Source: REEB509 sp044370335 (GTDB taxonomy: Bacteria > Pseudomonadota > Alphaproteobacteria > Caulobacterales > Aquidulcibacteraceae). Taken from it: a stretch of DNA of 37,475 nucleotides. Position 1 is the stretch's first letter, and each line of letters begins with the position of its first letter. The translations under genes were made by a program, and so were the position numbers. Of this stretch, positions 29,905 to 37,475 are shown piece after piece. The stretch covers positions 1 to 37,475 of the forward strand of contig JBILVS010000016.1 of assembly GCA_044370335.1 (NCBI GenBank). The letters are read 5' to 3'. The notes below the pieces were generated by a model. The model searched no databases. It was not told the origin of the DNA and saw nothing but the letters and a program-made list of their open reading frames with translations.

Positions 29905-30014
29905 CTCCTGTCTTTCCGGGCAAGACCAGTGGCCGGTCTCCTTAGCGTCCTTCCTAAATCGGTCTCCTCACAAATTTCAGGAAGACCACTCTGCCCGTTT
30001 TTCGGACAAGACCA
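29905..30014. repeat. Cluster of AAGACCA and GGTCTCC repeats
   Basis: Three similar units lie in one direction: TTTCCGGGCAAGACCA (29913-29928), TTTCAGGAAGACCA (29975-29988) and TTTTCGGACAAGACCA (29999-30014). Two lie in the other: CCGGTCTCCTT (29933-29943) and CGGTCTCCTC (29960-29969). The first and third long units agree at 14 of 16 bases. The AT content is higher than around. It lies just beyond the end of the three-gene operon. Iterons, operators or recombination sites are possible; the role is unknown. Confidence 0.5.
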
Positions 30015-30059
30015 ATACGTTGCCGAACAAATCAGGCTGTTCGCCGAGGCTTGCCGAGA

Positions 30060-31415
30060 TCACCCGACAAGCGACCCGGCGCCAAGCACCCCACGCTTGG
30101 CTAAGTCCTTCTTGTCTTCGTATCCCGACTCGCCGGGGGCAAGGAGATGGATTGGATATCCTTCGCGGAGAGTGCCGGCTATTTTGCTCAATTCGATAAC
30201 CGCCTCGAAGCGCTCAATAACCACCCTGTCCGTGCCCAGCGCGGTCGCCTCCGGAAGGCCCATCCAGACGTTCGGGGGAATTCCCAAGAACGAGCCAGTT
30301 TTCATCAGTTTTCCTTCTGCGATCCAAAGGTTCTGTAATGTGATTTGGTCGCGCTTCTGTTGGTACTTTTCAGCAACGAGCGCCTGTTCCTGAACGCGTT
30401 TCGCGGGGTCTATTGTGGCTTTAGCCCAAACTCCCGCAAAACGCTCATTGATCGCACGTTTTGCACTCTTTGCCTTGTCCGAAGCGCTGGTGCCAACGGT
30501 TCCGAGGGTTTCTATTGGCGGCATCAAGAAGCAGGCGAGGACGGGAAACGCCTTGAAAGTCTCTATGTTGAGCTCTGCGGATGGTGTCTCGGTTGGTTCC
30601 GTGCCGGGCTTCGGCATCGGCGGGCCGAGCTTCTCGATATCGTTGTTGGTTTTGTCCAAACCGTCGTGCAGAAACTTGGTGAGCCGAATGTTGAGATAGA
30701 TCGAGTGTGCAGCCGTGCCGGCCCCAATCGCCGGGGACAGCAGACCGGTCATGTCAACGAACGCCGTGACGAGGTGTAGCGTCTTGCTGACGAGCCTTTG
30801 CGTCTCATCACGCAATTGGTTGCGCACAACCGGCGCTGAACAGAGGATGACGAGCTGCGATGCGGCGCTGGTCGACAACTTTTCACCGATCACTTTCAAG
30901 GCGCCGGCATTTGAGTTGAGCGTAAACACTTTGTATGCGCTCTTAGCCCACTGGCCGACTGCCAGGACTTGACTTATAATCGGGATGGAATGACCAAGGA
31001 AAGTCGCCATATATCGGGCGAATTGGGTAGTATTGGTTGCTTCGAAGGCTTTGGCCGCCTCAGGGGTGATGGCGATAGGGCTTCCAGGCCCTTTGTAGCT
31101 TGGGTTCTCGGCAATCGCATCGGCGGCAAGGATCTTTTTGCCGGACTTCCAGAGCTTGTAGCACTTCTTCGCGACTTGAGATGCAACAAGCTCAATTTGC
31201 CCCGGTTTAAATTCAAGGCGCTTGCCCCACAGAAATGCTTTGATATCTTTGCTCAGATCCGCGTCAATTGCTTTGAGAGCTTTGAGGTCGCCACTTTCCG
31301 AATCCGCCTTAGGCCCGGCGATTTCCTCGTCAAGTTCCATCCCCGGTCGAGGCGGCCAAGCCGTTGCCGGTTTTTTGAAGGCGCTGACGGGGACAGCATT
31401 CGCAGCAGTGGGCAT
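30060..31415 (-). CDS. Uncharacterised 451-residue protein, third gene of the DUF6603 operon
   Basis: I do not recognise a family. The protein starts MPTAANAVPVSAFKKP (ATG 31415, with GAGGGAG nine bases upstream). There is no signal peptide. Residues about 30-110 are charged and helical. Three more hydrophobic stretches follow: FARYMATFLGHSIPIISQVLAVG, LVTAFVDMTGLLSPAIGAGTAA and FKAFPVLACFLMPPIETLG. Then a long charged helix rich in K/A/Q (about 300-360) and a C-terminal domain (LQNLWIAEGKLMKTGSF) complete it. GC content is clearly lower than in the core genes, a sign of transfer. It follows the 652-residue gene by 34 bases on the same strand, so it is part of that operon. Confidence 0.7.
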   Translation of the reverse strand: MPTAANAVPVSAFKKPATAWPPRPGMELDEEIAGPKADSESGDLKALKAIDADLSKDIKAFLWGKRLEFKPGQIELVASQVAKKCYKLWKSGKKILAADAIAENPSYKGPGSPIAITPEAAKAFEATNTTQFARYMATFLGHSIPIISQVLAVGQWAKSAYKVFTLNSNAGALKVIGEKLSTSAASQLVILCSAPVVRNQLRDETQRLVSKTLHLVTAFVDMTGLLSPAIGAGTAAHSIYLNIRLTKFLHDGLDKTNNDIEKLGPPMPKPGTEPTETPSAELNIETFKAFPVLACFLMPPIETLGTVGTSASDKAKSAKRAINERFAGVWAKATIDPAKRVQEQALVAEKYQQKRDQITLQNLWIAEGKLMKTGSFLGIPPNVWMGLPEATALGTDRVVIERFEAVIELSKIAGTLREGYPIHLLAPGESGYEDKKDLAKRGVLGAGSLVG

Positions 31416-31449
31416 GAAGTGGAACTCCCTCGGGCTGAACCGCAATCGA

Positions 31450-33408
31450 TCAGTCGATGGTGAAACCGACTTTCGGCACGCCTTCGATCATCTCGAGGGC
31501 GAACACGGCGTGGGTGAATTCGTCGGCATTTTCCATCACGCCGGAGGCCCGCAGCTTCGTGAAAAGCGTGCTTAAGGCGACGTAGCGGGACTTTTGGGCG
31601 CGTTCGTCATCGAACGGCCTCACAGCGCCGGAGGCCGGCTCATCGAGGACGACCCCAGTCTTCGGATCACGCAGCGGACGGCTGAAGGTGTGCTCGGCCT
31701 CGCGGAAACCGAAGTGCAACCGCTCCGCGGGCAGATGGATATCGACGGTATTCATCAGCCCCGAGAACAACACGATGAGGATGTTGGGCGAGATGCGCTC
31801 CATGCGAAGCGCCGGCCCAAGCGTCGCATTGGACTTGTCGAAGGCGTCGACTTGCAGCTGCGGCCAGCCCGAGACCACGGCGGAGCGCATCAGGAAGCCT
31901 GAAACTGCGCCGCCGCCGGGCAACGGCCATTGGCATTGGGGGGGGCGCGCCGCGCTGCTTGGGACGAATCCGATCGAGAACGCGCCGGCGAACAGGCTGT
32001 TCATCCAGTCAGGGTCAAGCTGGAAGAAACGGATCGACTCCGTCGGCAGCATGCGTTCGTCGGGCACAAGATAAGTGAACGGCACGCCCTTCAACAGGGC
32101 GGATGCCTCAAACCATTGCCTCACGCGTTCGGGCAGCGCGGACTCCTCTGAGGGCGATAGACGTCCTGGCAAATGGTCGTGGCTCGCGCCGGCATTCGCC
32201 GCTCCTCTCGCTTTGCGGGCTGCCGTGCGCTTCCAATGGTAGAGGTCGAGCGATGTCTGCTTGCGGGCGAGCATAAGCTGCCGGCCGACTTCCCACGCTG
32301 CTGCGTAGCTGACGTCGAGAAGGGTCGAGGTCGCGTGGAGCCGCACGAGCTCGTCTGCGTGGGTCGCGTCGCGGGAAACGGTCGGGCTTGATTGCGGCGC
32401 GCCGGGCAGCAGCGGGCCGCGATACCACGAGGCGGAAGCGTTGCCCTGGCGCAGGGCGTGGACGTGGCCGGTGAAGCCAGCATTGAGCTGGGTCTTGGTT
32501 GTTTGGTTCATAGCGTCGGCGACAGGCAGCGCCAGCGGACCGCGCGAAAGCGACGTAAGCAGCTGAGCGAAGTCGGCACCGTCTGGCAGGCAGTCGAAGC
32601 GCCAGGATGCGAGGACGACGAAACTGCGGAACTGTGCGTTCCCGGGAAGGGGCGCCATGGCGCCGCTTGAAGTGAAATGGCCTTCGAGCGACACGAGGAA
32701 TGCTTGGTTGGTCGCGCCAGCCTTCGGGAGCCTGGCGGCAAGCACGGTCGAGAACACTTCCGCTCCGTTGCCGCGGGCATGCGCTGTGAAGGGCAGGTCG
32801 GCCCATTTGGGCACCACCGTGTCGACCAAAGCGATGGGCACGCTCAGCACCCTTACGGTCGTTTCGCTGTTGGCCGCAGCGCCTGCGGGCGGGCCGTCGC
32901 CAAGCTCTGGGATCAACGGCGGCAGCCCGTCGCCAACGGGGCCAGAGTCCTTCAAGCTTAGCGTTGAATTGCCGACGACGAGCTGCGTCGTGCGGACGAA
33001 GGCGCGGTCGTGGGACTTGGCCTGGCCCGGCTGCTGGATCTCGCTGTCGTCGAGCAAGAGCACGGCAAGCCAAGGGGGGGACTCTGAGCCAGCATCGCCC
33101 AAGGGGCGCTCCCACGGCAGAGTGCAGCGGTCGAGCATAATGTGCGGCAGCACGTTCTGATAGGCGCCGCGGCCGCCGTCCGGCGGGAACTTGGCATGGA
33201 TTTGCGCGGGGTCGAGGTTAAAGCGGGGGCCGCAAATCGAGACGAGCTGGGTGTGGCTGAATTGCTCGTTGATCAGGCCGCCTAACGGCGTCGCGATGTC
33301 TTTTAGCTCCTGCGTGACGGTGATCTCGTAGTCGCCGTCCTGCAACGCGGGTCGCCGGCTGCCGTAGAATGTGATTTGGCTGGTGTCAGTGTCATTTGTG
33401 TTCGGCAT
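31450..33408 (-). CDS. Conserved uncharacterised 652-residue protein, second gene of the DUF6603 operon
   Basis: A large soluble protein without signal peptide or membrane helix. It has blocks that look strongly conserved rather than random: LQDGDYEITVTQEL, SICGPRFNLDPAQIHAKFPP, NVLPHIMLDRCTLPWERPLG, PPWLAVLLLDDSE, LPFTAHARGN, FVVLASWRFDC, YAAAWEVGRQLMLARKQTSLDLYHWK, GVPFTYLVPDERMLP, SIRFFQLDPDWMNSLFAGAFSIG, SGFLMRSAVVSGWPQL, LRMERISPNILIVLFSG and AERLHFGF. The many W-x-R and LPWER-type motifs suggest a structured assembly protein more than an enzyme, but this is impression only. The start is 10 bases after the stop of the giant DUF6603-type gene. Confidence 0.8.
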   Translation of the reverse strand: MPNTNDTDTSQITFYGSRRPALQDGDYEITVTQELKDIATPLGGLINEQFSHTQLVSICGPRFNLDPAQIHAKFPPDGGRGAYQNVLPHIMLDRCTLPWERPLGDAGSESPPWLAVLLLDDSEIQQPGQAKSHDRAFVRTTQLVVGNSTLSLKDSGPVGDGLPPLIPELGDGPPAGAAANSETTVRVLSVPIALVDTVVPKWADLPFTAHARGNGAEVFSTVLAARLPKAGATNQAFLVSLEGHFTSSGAMAPLPGNAQFRSFVVLASWRFDCLPDGADFAQLLTSLSRGPLALPVADAMNQTTKTQLNAGFTGHVHALRQGNASASWYRGPLLPGAPQSSPTVSRDATHADELVRLHATSTLLDVSYAAAWEVGRQLMLARKQTSLDLYHWKRTAARKARGAANAGASHDHLPGRLSPSEESALPERVRQWFEASALLKGVPFTYLVPDERMLPTESIRFFQLDPDWMNSLFAGAFSIGFVPSSAARPPQCQWPLPGGGAVSGFLMRSAVVSGWPQLQVDAFDKSNATLGPALRMERISPNILIVLFSGLMNTVDIHLPAERLHFGFREAEHTFSRPLRDPKTGVVLDEPASGAVRPFDDERAQKSRYVALSTLFTKLRASGVMENADEFTHAVFALEMIEGVPKVGFTID

Positions 33409-33418
33409 GGGGGCGGCC

Positions 33419-36400
33419 TCAGGCGATTTTCTGTGGGGAGGCGAGCCAGCCCGCGGAGCAGGACTCGCCTAGATCGCGGATCGCGGTGGCGAGCCCAAGG
33501 TCGGCAAGGACGCTCTCGCGCGTCGCGCTTGCGCCCGTCAGGATCGACGTCGCTTCCGGCCAGGCGATCGGCTGCGGTCTTGCGACCGGCACAGTGTTCC
33601 ATTGGCAGGCGTCAGCCTTCTGCGGGTCGAACTTCAGCTTGTCGCGCGCGATGGCATGGCTGACCGAGCTTTTCGGCTCCTTGGCTCTAAGCCGAATGCC
33701 CGCTTTCAAACCTGGCACAAGCGCGGGCTCATTGAGCTCAGGGGCAACAAGGTGCTTGTCCGCGGTGAGCACCGGCTCGCCCCACAGGGCCGCCGGCATC
33801 GACTGGGTCACGATCTCTGAGGTGAATTGGCTGAGCAGGGCCACATCGCTGACCAGTGTCCCATCCCGCTTAATCTGGAGGCGGAATTTTGGCCCTTCGG
33901 CGATGGGCCCCACGCCGACCGGCTTGATCGAGAATGGCGTCGCCGTATCGGCGCCGTCGCCAAGGGCTACGGTGCTGCTCGGGATCGTCGACATGGCAAA
34001 GAGGCACAAGTCGCGGCCGTTGGCGATCCAGCGCTTGCCTTTGCCATCCGCGCCTTCGGCGACTTCGCGCAGGAGACCATCCTCCAGCATCATCGTGAGG
34101 GGCCCTTTGGTCGGATCCGGCAAGTGCAGGAATGACGTTTTGAAATCCGGCCATGGGATCGGCTTCATGCCCCCGCCTCCGCCGCCGAAATCGACGTCGA
34201 AGTGCACCTTGACGCCCATAACGCGGACATGGACATCGGCGTGGCCCGTCATCGGCGGACCCCACAGGTGCAGGTCGGCCCCGGCGTTGAAGTGTGGATG
34301 CGCGGTGCAGAAGAGAAGATGGATCGTCGCCTCGGCCCCAAGTTCGACGTACAGCGACGCGTCGTAGTGGTAAGGCTTGAAGACGAGCAGGAAATCCGCG
34401 CCGCAGTTGAACCAGGCGCTGACGATACCGCTGTGGAACGTTGCATTGATCGAGCCGCCGGCCATGCAGCAGTGGCCGGTGAGCCCATAGTAATAGCCGC
34501 CCTTGATGGATAAAGACGACGACAGCTGCCAACTCATGCCGAGACGGGGCACATCCTGCGGGTAGTGGGCAGGTACCTTGTAGTGGGGGTGGTAGCCTCC
34601 TAGCGTGTAGACGAAATCCCCGGCATGCGGGCCCTTCAGCCAGGCCGCCGCCGCAAAGCCCCCGGTCAGGTGGCAGTCCGGCGATAGGATGTAGGACTTC
34701 GAGGTCAGCACCGCGCGCGCCGCTATCGACCCTTCTTCCGGCAAGATGGTCGCCTCGATCGCCAACTGGGCTTCGGCGAGCAGCGGTGTTCCGGCCGGCG
34801 CCTCGGGCGGCATCTTGAGATCAGAGAGCCCAAGGATGTCGATCTCAATCTGGTGGCCGAACTGCACGTTGAGCAGTGCAAACGAGTCGACGATCTTGAA
34901 CGAGTTGAATTTGACGCCCATCGAGAAGAAATCTTCGCCGGGGTCGATCGGCACGTATTCTTTGAGCTTGCCGAGCATCTGGTCGGGGTCGGCCGACGCA
35001 TCACTGCCGATCGCGACGGCCACCAGCGGAAAGCTCGCCACGGCGTCGATCGTGGGCATCACAAGCTTGCGGTGCAGGCCGAAGCCAGCGGCGAGCCCCT
35101 CGACCACAAAAAACACCGGGCCGCCGAGGGGCGCGAGCAGGGCGCCGTAGACGAACAGAGAGGGTCCGCCGCCGGGATTGGCGAACGATCCGAGCGCGGC
35201 CAGGCTGAACGATTCCGTTTGCACCATAACCTCGCCGTCGAACCGGGAGACCATGCGGTCGCCGACCTTGTCTTCGGAGCGCATCAGCGCACCGGAGATG
35301 TCGATCGAGCCGCCGTGGAAAGCGAGGCCGAGGCCGTCCAGCCCAAACGTGGGGCGTGGTTTGGTCAGCGGGGAGGTGACGCTGAGATCGATGAAGTCGA
35401 GCGTAAGCGGGCCGATCGAGAGACCGCCGCAGAGCGCGCCGGTGATCAACTCGCCCTCTGGCCCGGATTTCGCCGCGAAGCCAACCTTGTCAAGATGCAC
35501 CGGCCCGAAGTGGCGCTGCAGGTTGACCCACTTGACGTTCGCCGCGGTGGTCGCGGGCAGCCCGACCGACATGGCGGCTGGGCCCGCAGCGCTGGGGGCG
35601 GGGGCGGGGGCGGGGGCGGGGGCGGGGGCGGGGGAAACCCCGCCTTGCGCCGCATTGCCGGTGGGCAGAGTGTTTGCCGACTTCGCCTTCAAGTCCAGAT
35701 TGACGCGCCAGCTCTTTGGCCCGCACGTCAGGTTGGTCGCAAGCACGACGTCGTTGCTGATTTGCGCGTCAAGGGCGGGCAGGGGCCGGACGCCGGGAGG
35801 CAGCAACGCGTTGAAATCCGATACGTCCGCAGGCGTGATCACGCCCTTCGCGGCGCTGAGTTGAAAGGCGAGCTTCAAGGGCGCGGGCGCCCCGCCGCCG
35901 AGCCGCAGCCCGGGCAAGTGCATTGAGCTGAGATCGAGGCCCGCATCGATATCCAGATCGAATAACAGGCCCGTCGCATCCGTTGTGCTTTTGCGCGCGA
36001 GCGCGGCCTGTTTCAGCGTGAAGCTGACGCCTTCGCCCGGCGGAGCGTCCGTCCAACCCGCCATGCGCAGCATATCGGCGAGCGTGATTTCAACGCCCTT
36101 GTCGGTCGCGAACTCGGCCAGCAGCGTGGTAGCCTCAGGCTTCTTGTCGACCGTAATGTCGAACGCCAGCGGCGGCTTTGGTTTGCCGTCCTTGTCGTTG
36201 CCCTGTTCAAGGAACAGCGTGCCGCTGAAATGCGCGTCGTGGCCGCCGCTTGGCTGCTTGCGCAGATCGAGGAGAAGCGTCGCGTCGACGACCTTGCCGT
36301 CGATCGGCAAGCTGCCTCCAAAAGAAAGCTTAAAGTCCTGGCTCTTGGTTTCGAAGCCGAGGGAAATATCATTGATGATGTAGTCCGCGAGGGGGGCAGG

Positions 36401-37475
36401 GATATGCTCCCCCTTGATGCTGAACAGGCTCAGCACGTCATCAGCGAAGTCTTTGAGCGACAAGGGCAGCGCCAGCGGGCCGCATCGCCGGGGCCGGATA
36501 CGGTAGCTGTGGCTTTGATCGGCCAGCGGCGGCAAAGGGGGGTCGATGTTGGCCAGTGTCAGGGTCGCGGGATCGAGACCGGTGTCGCGGCAGGCGATCG
36601 TCTTGGTTCCAAGCGTCTGAAAGAGGTTTCCCTCCGCATCGATGACCTCAACCACGACAAGCAGCTGGGGCATGTGGTTGGCGGCGTCGAGGACGAAACC
36701 GCTTTCATCGGTCGCAAGAAGCGGCATGTCTGCGCGATCGCTGTCGGCCAAGACAAGGCCGAGCAGGGTGCGCGCCTGCTCCTTCACCTCAGGCCAGGTT
36801 CGCTTGTTGGCTTGTGTTGCGTCGACGGTCAGCTTGCCTGCGGCGTCTCGGACATAGGTCCGCAGCAGCGCCCCGTGCGAGTCCTGCTTTAGCAGGGCGC
36901 CGGTAAAGATGAAGCCGGTGTCTTGGTCGGGCAGCTCGGCCTTGAGCTCGAAGCGGGCCGGGGCGGTCTTGCCTAGGGTGAGAGCGCCAGCGAAGGAGCC
37001 GGTGACGCCCTCCTCGCTGTGCGTAAGCTGCAGTGACAGGCTTTCGAGCGCCAAGTCGGTAAAAATGGTCCAGTGGTCCTTGAGGTCGATCTGGAAGCTC
37101 AAAACCTTGTCGCCCAGGTCGCCGTTGATCAAGATGTCTTCAATTTCCAAAGCGCCGAGACCTTTGTCGGGGATCTGGAACGGCAACATGTGATCGAAAA
37201 TGTGCGACAGCTTAAGCGAACCTTGCCGCTCTTCCGTAAGCGCGGCGGCGAAGCTGAGAGCGGCGCCGCTGGAGCCCGGCAGACAGACCACCACGTCGAG
37301 TTTTGCGCCGTCGCCGATCTTGATCTCGTCGGCGAGCGTCATGCGGTGGACGCCGAAGCTTTGGCCCCCGCCTGCGGTGCTTTGTCGATCGGCCACCAGC
37401 GTCAGTTTAGGCCCAGCGAGCTCCACAACGTTGGGGATCAGCTTCCACGGCGCGCCTTCATAGGCGAGCGTGACG
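33419..37475 (-). CDS. Giant DUF6603-type beta-rich protein (N-terminus beyond window)
   Basis: At least 1350 residues; the frame is still open and protein-like at the window edge (VTLAYEGAPWKLIPNVVELAG), so the start is missing. The first half consists of repeated amphipathic beta strands (LSFQIDLKDHWTIFTDLALESLSLQL; DFKLSFGGSLPIDGKVVDATLLLDL). A Pro-Ala linker coded at 35594-35634 follows. The region coded at about 35190-34200 matches DUF6603: SLFVYGALLAPLGGPVFFVVEGLAAGFGLHR, GDFVYTLGGYHPHYKVPAHYPQDVPRLGMSW, KGGYYYGLTGHCCMAGG and AWFNCGADFLLVFKPYHYDASLYV. A Gly run and a soluble C-terminal domain follow. The function of DUF6603 proteins is unknown. It is the first gene seen of a tight leftward operon. 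Confidence 0.85.
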   Translation of the reverse strand, partial: VTLAYEGAPWKLIPNVVELAGPKLTLVADRQSTAGGGQSFGVHRMTLADEIKIGDGAKLDVVVCLPGSSGAALSFAAALTEERQGSLKLSHIFDHMLPFQIPDKGLGALEIEDILINGDLGDKVLSFQIDLKDHWTIFTDLALESLSLQLTHSEEGVTGSFAGALTLGKTAPARFELKAELPDQDTGFIFTGALLKQDSHGALLRTYVRDAAGKLTVDATQANKRTWPEVKEQARTLLGLVLADSDRADMPLLATDESGFVLDAANHMPQLLVVVEVIDAEGNLFQTLGTKTIACRDTGLDPATLTLANIDPPLPPLADQSHSYRIRPRRCGPLALPLSLKDFADDVLSLFSIKGEHIPAPLADYIINDISLGFETKSQDFKLSFGGSLPIDGKVVDATLLLDLRKQPSGGHDAHFSGTLFLEQGNDKDGKPKPPLAFDITVDKKPEATTLLAEFATDKGVEITLADMLRMAGWTDAPPGEGVSFTLKQAALARKSTTDATGLLFDLDIDAGLDLSSMHLPGLRLGGGAPAPLKLAFQLSAAKGVITPADVSDFNALLPPGVRPLPALDAQISNDVVLATNLTCGPKSWRVNLDLKAKSANTLPTGNAAQGGVSPAPAPAPAPAPAPSAAGPAAMSVGLPATTAANVKWVNLQRHFGPVHLDKVGFAAKSGPEGELITGALCGGLSIGPLTLDFIDLSVTSPLTKPRPTFGLDGLGLAFHGGSIDISGALMRSEDKVGDRMVSRFDGEVMVQTESFSLAALGSFANPGGGPSLFVYGALLAPLGGPVFFVVEGLAAGFGLHRKLVMPTIDAVASFPLVAVAIGSDASADPDQMLGKLKEYVPIDPGEDFFSMGVKFNSFKIVDSFALLNVQFGHQIEIDILGLSDLKMPPEAPAGTPLLAEAQLAIEATILPEEGSIAARAVLTSKSYILSPDCHLTGGFAAAAWLKGPHAGDFVYTLGGYHPHYKVPAHYPQDVPRLGMSWQLSSSLSIKGGYYYGLTGHCCMAGGSINATFHSGIVSAWFNCGADFLLVFKPYHYDASLYVELGAEATIHLLFCTAHPHFNAGADLHLWGPPMTGHADVHVRVMGVKVHFDVDFGGGGGGMKPIPWPDFKTSFLHLPDPTKGPLTMMLEDGLLREVAEGADGKGKRWIANGRDLCLFAMSTIPSSTVALGDGADTATPFSIKPVGVGPIAEGPKFRLQIKRDGTLVSDVALLSQFTSEIVTQSMPAALWGEPVLTADKHLVAPELNEPALVPGLKAGIRLRAKEPKSSVSHAIARDKLKFDPQKADACQWNTVPVARPQPIAWPEATSILTGASATRESVLADLGLATAIRDLGESCSAGWLASPQKIA
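35594..35634. repeat. Hexanucleotide GGGGGC tandem repeat coding a Pro-Ala linker
   Basis: Six GGGGGC units plus GGGGG run without interruption. On the coding (minus) strand they specify alternating Pro-Ala between the beta-repeat half and the DUF6603 half of the giant protein. Being a multiple of three, gain or loss of units changes linker length without breaking the frame. Confidence 0.9.

Noticed and set aside
29764..30393. A 209-residue plus-strand open frame across the repeat cluster.
   Set aside because: No motifs, low-complexity composition, and it runs antisense into the 451-residue gene.

Overview
The window reads as a piece of a GC-rich alphaproteobacterial chromosome, perhaps near the Caulobacterales/Hyphomonadaceae/Parvularculales; the genus cannot be fixed from what is here. 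Reasons are the very high GC, a dusA gene used as an integration site, DUF1289 and DUF1272 proteins, several acyl-CoA dehydrogenases, and an Fbp-type iron importer. Foreign DNA lies at both ends and a housekeeping segment in the middle.

Left end (1-2484): the inner flank of an integrated element. It carries a ParB-like N-terminal domain (cut by the window edge), a small AlpA/excisionase-type HTH protein and a tyrosine integrase. The integrase gene abuts the 5' end of dusA. The gap between them is packed with inverted repeats, and a 17-bp inverted repeat inside dusA codon block PMMDWTDRHCR is the probable crossover core.

Core (2485-28190): dusA; a flavin monooxygenase whose stop codon is missing, so its frame runs through a TauE/SafE exporter; a three-gene set of small proteins (59-aa membrane protein, DUF1289, 88-aa membrane protein); a secreted protein; three acyl-CoA dehydrogenases, two of which may form one heteromeric enzyme but are now separated by an IS701-family remnant and three small membrane genes; DUF1272; an alkylation-repair pair (Ada-AlkA fusion overlapping Ogt); two chemoreceptor genes, one intact and one gutted and rebuilt around a 14-bp tandem repeat; a crotonase, a lipoprotein, two antibiotic-biosynthesis-monooxygenase-fold proteins; a DUF2339-like polytopic protein; DUF1232; an alpha/beta-hydrolase lipoprotein; a methyltransferase-like protein; and an fbpABC ferric-iron importer. 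A tRNA-Val(CAC) closes the segment behind a large nested palindrome.

Right end (28191-37475): accessory DNA downstream of the tRNA. First comes an HTH antitoxin/PIN toxin pair with a tandem 9-bp putative operator. Next is a decayed patch with remnants of a FadB/FadJ-type crotonase and an HTH gene, followed by a cluster of AAGACCA/GGTCTCC repeats. Last is a leftward three-gene operon of uncharacterised families: a giant beta-rich DUF6603-type protein (N-terminus off the window), a conserved 652-aa protein and a 451-aa protein of lower GC. This operon is the best candidate for an undescribed system.
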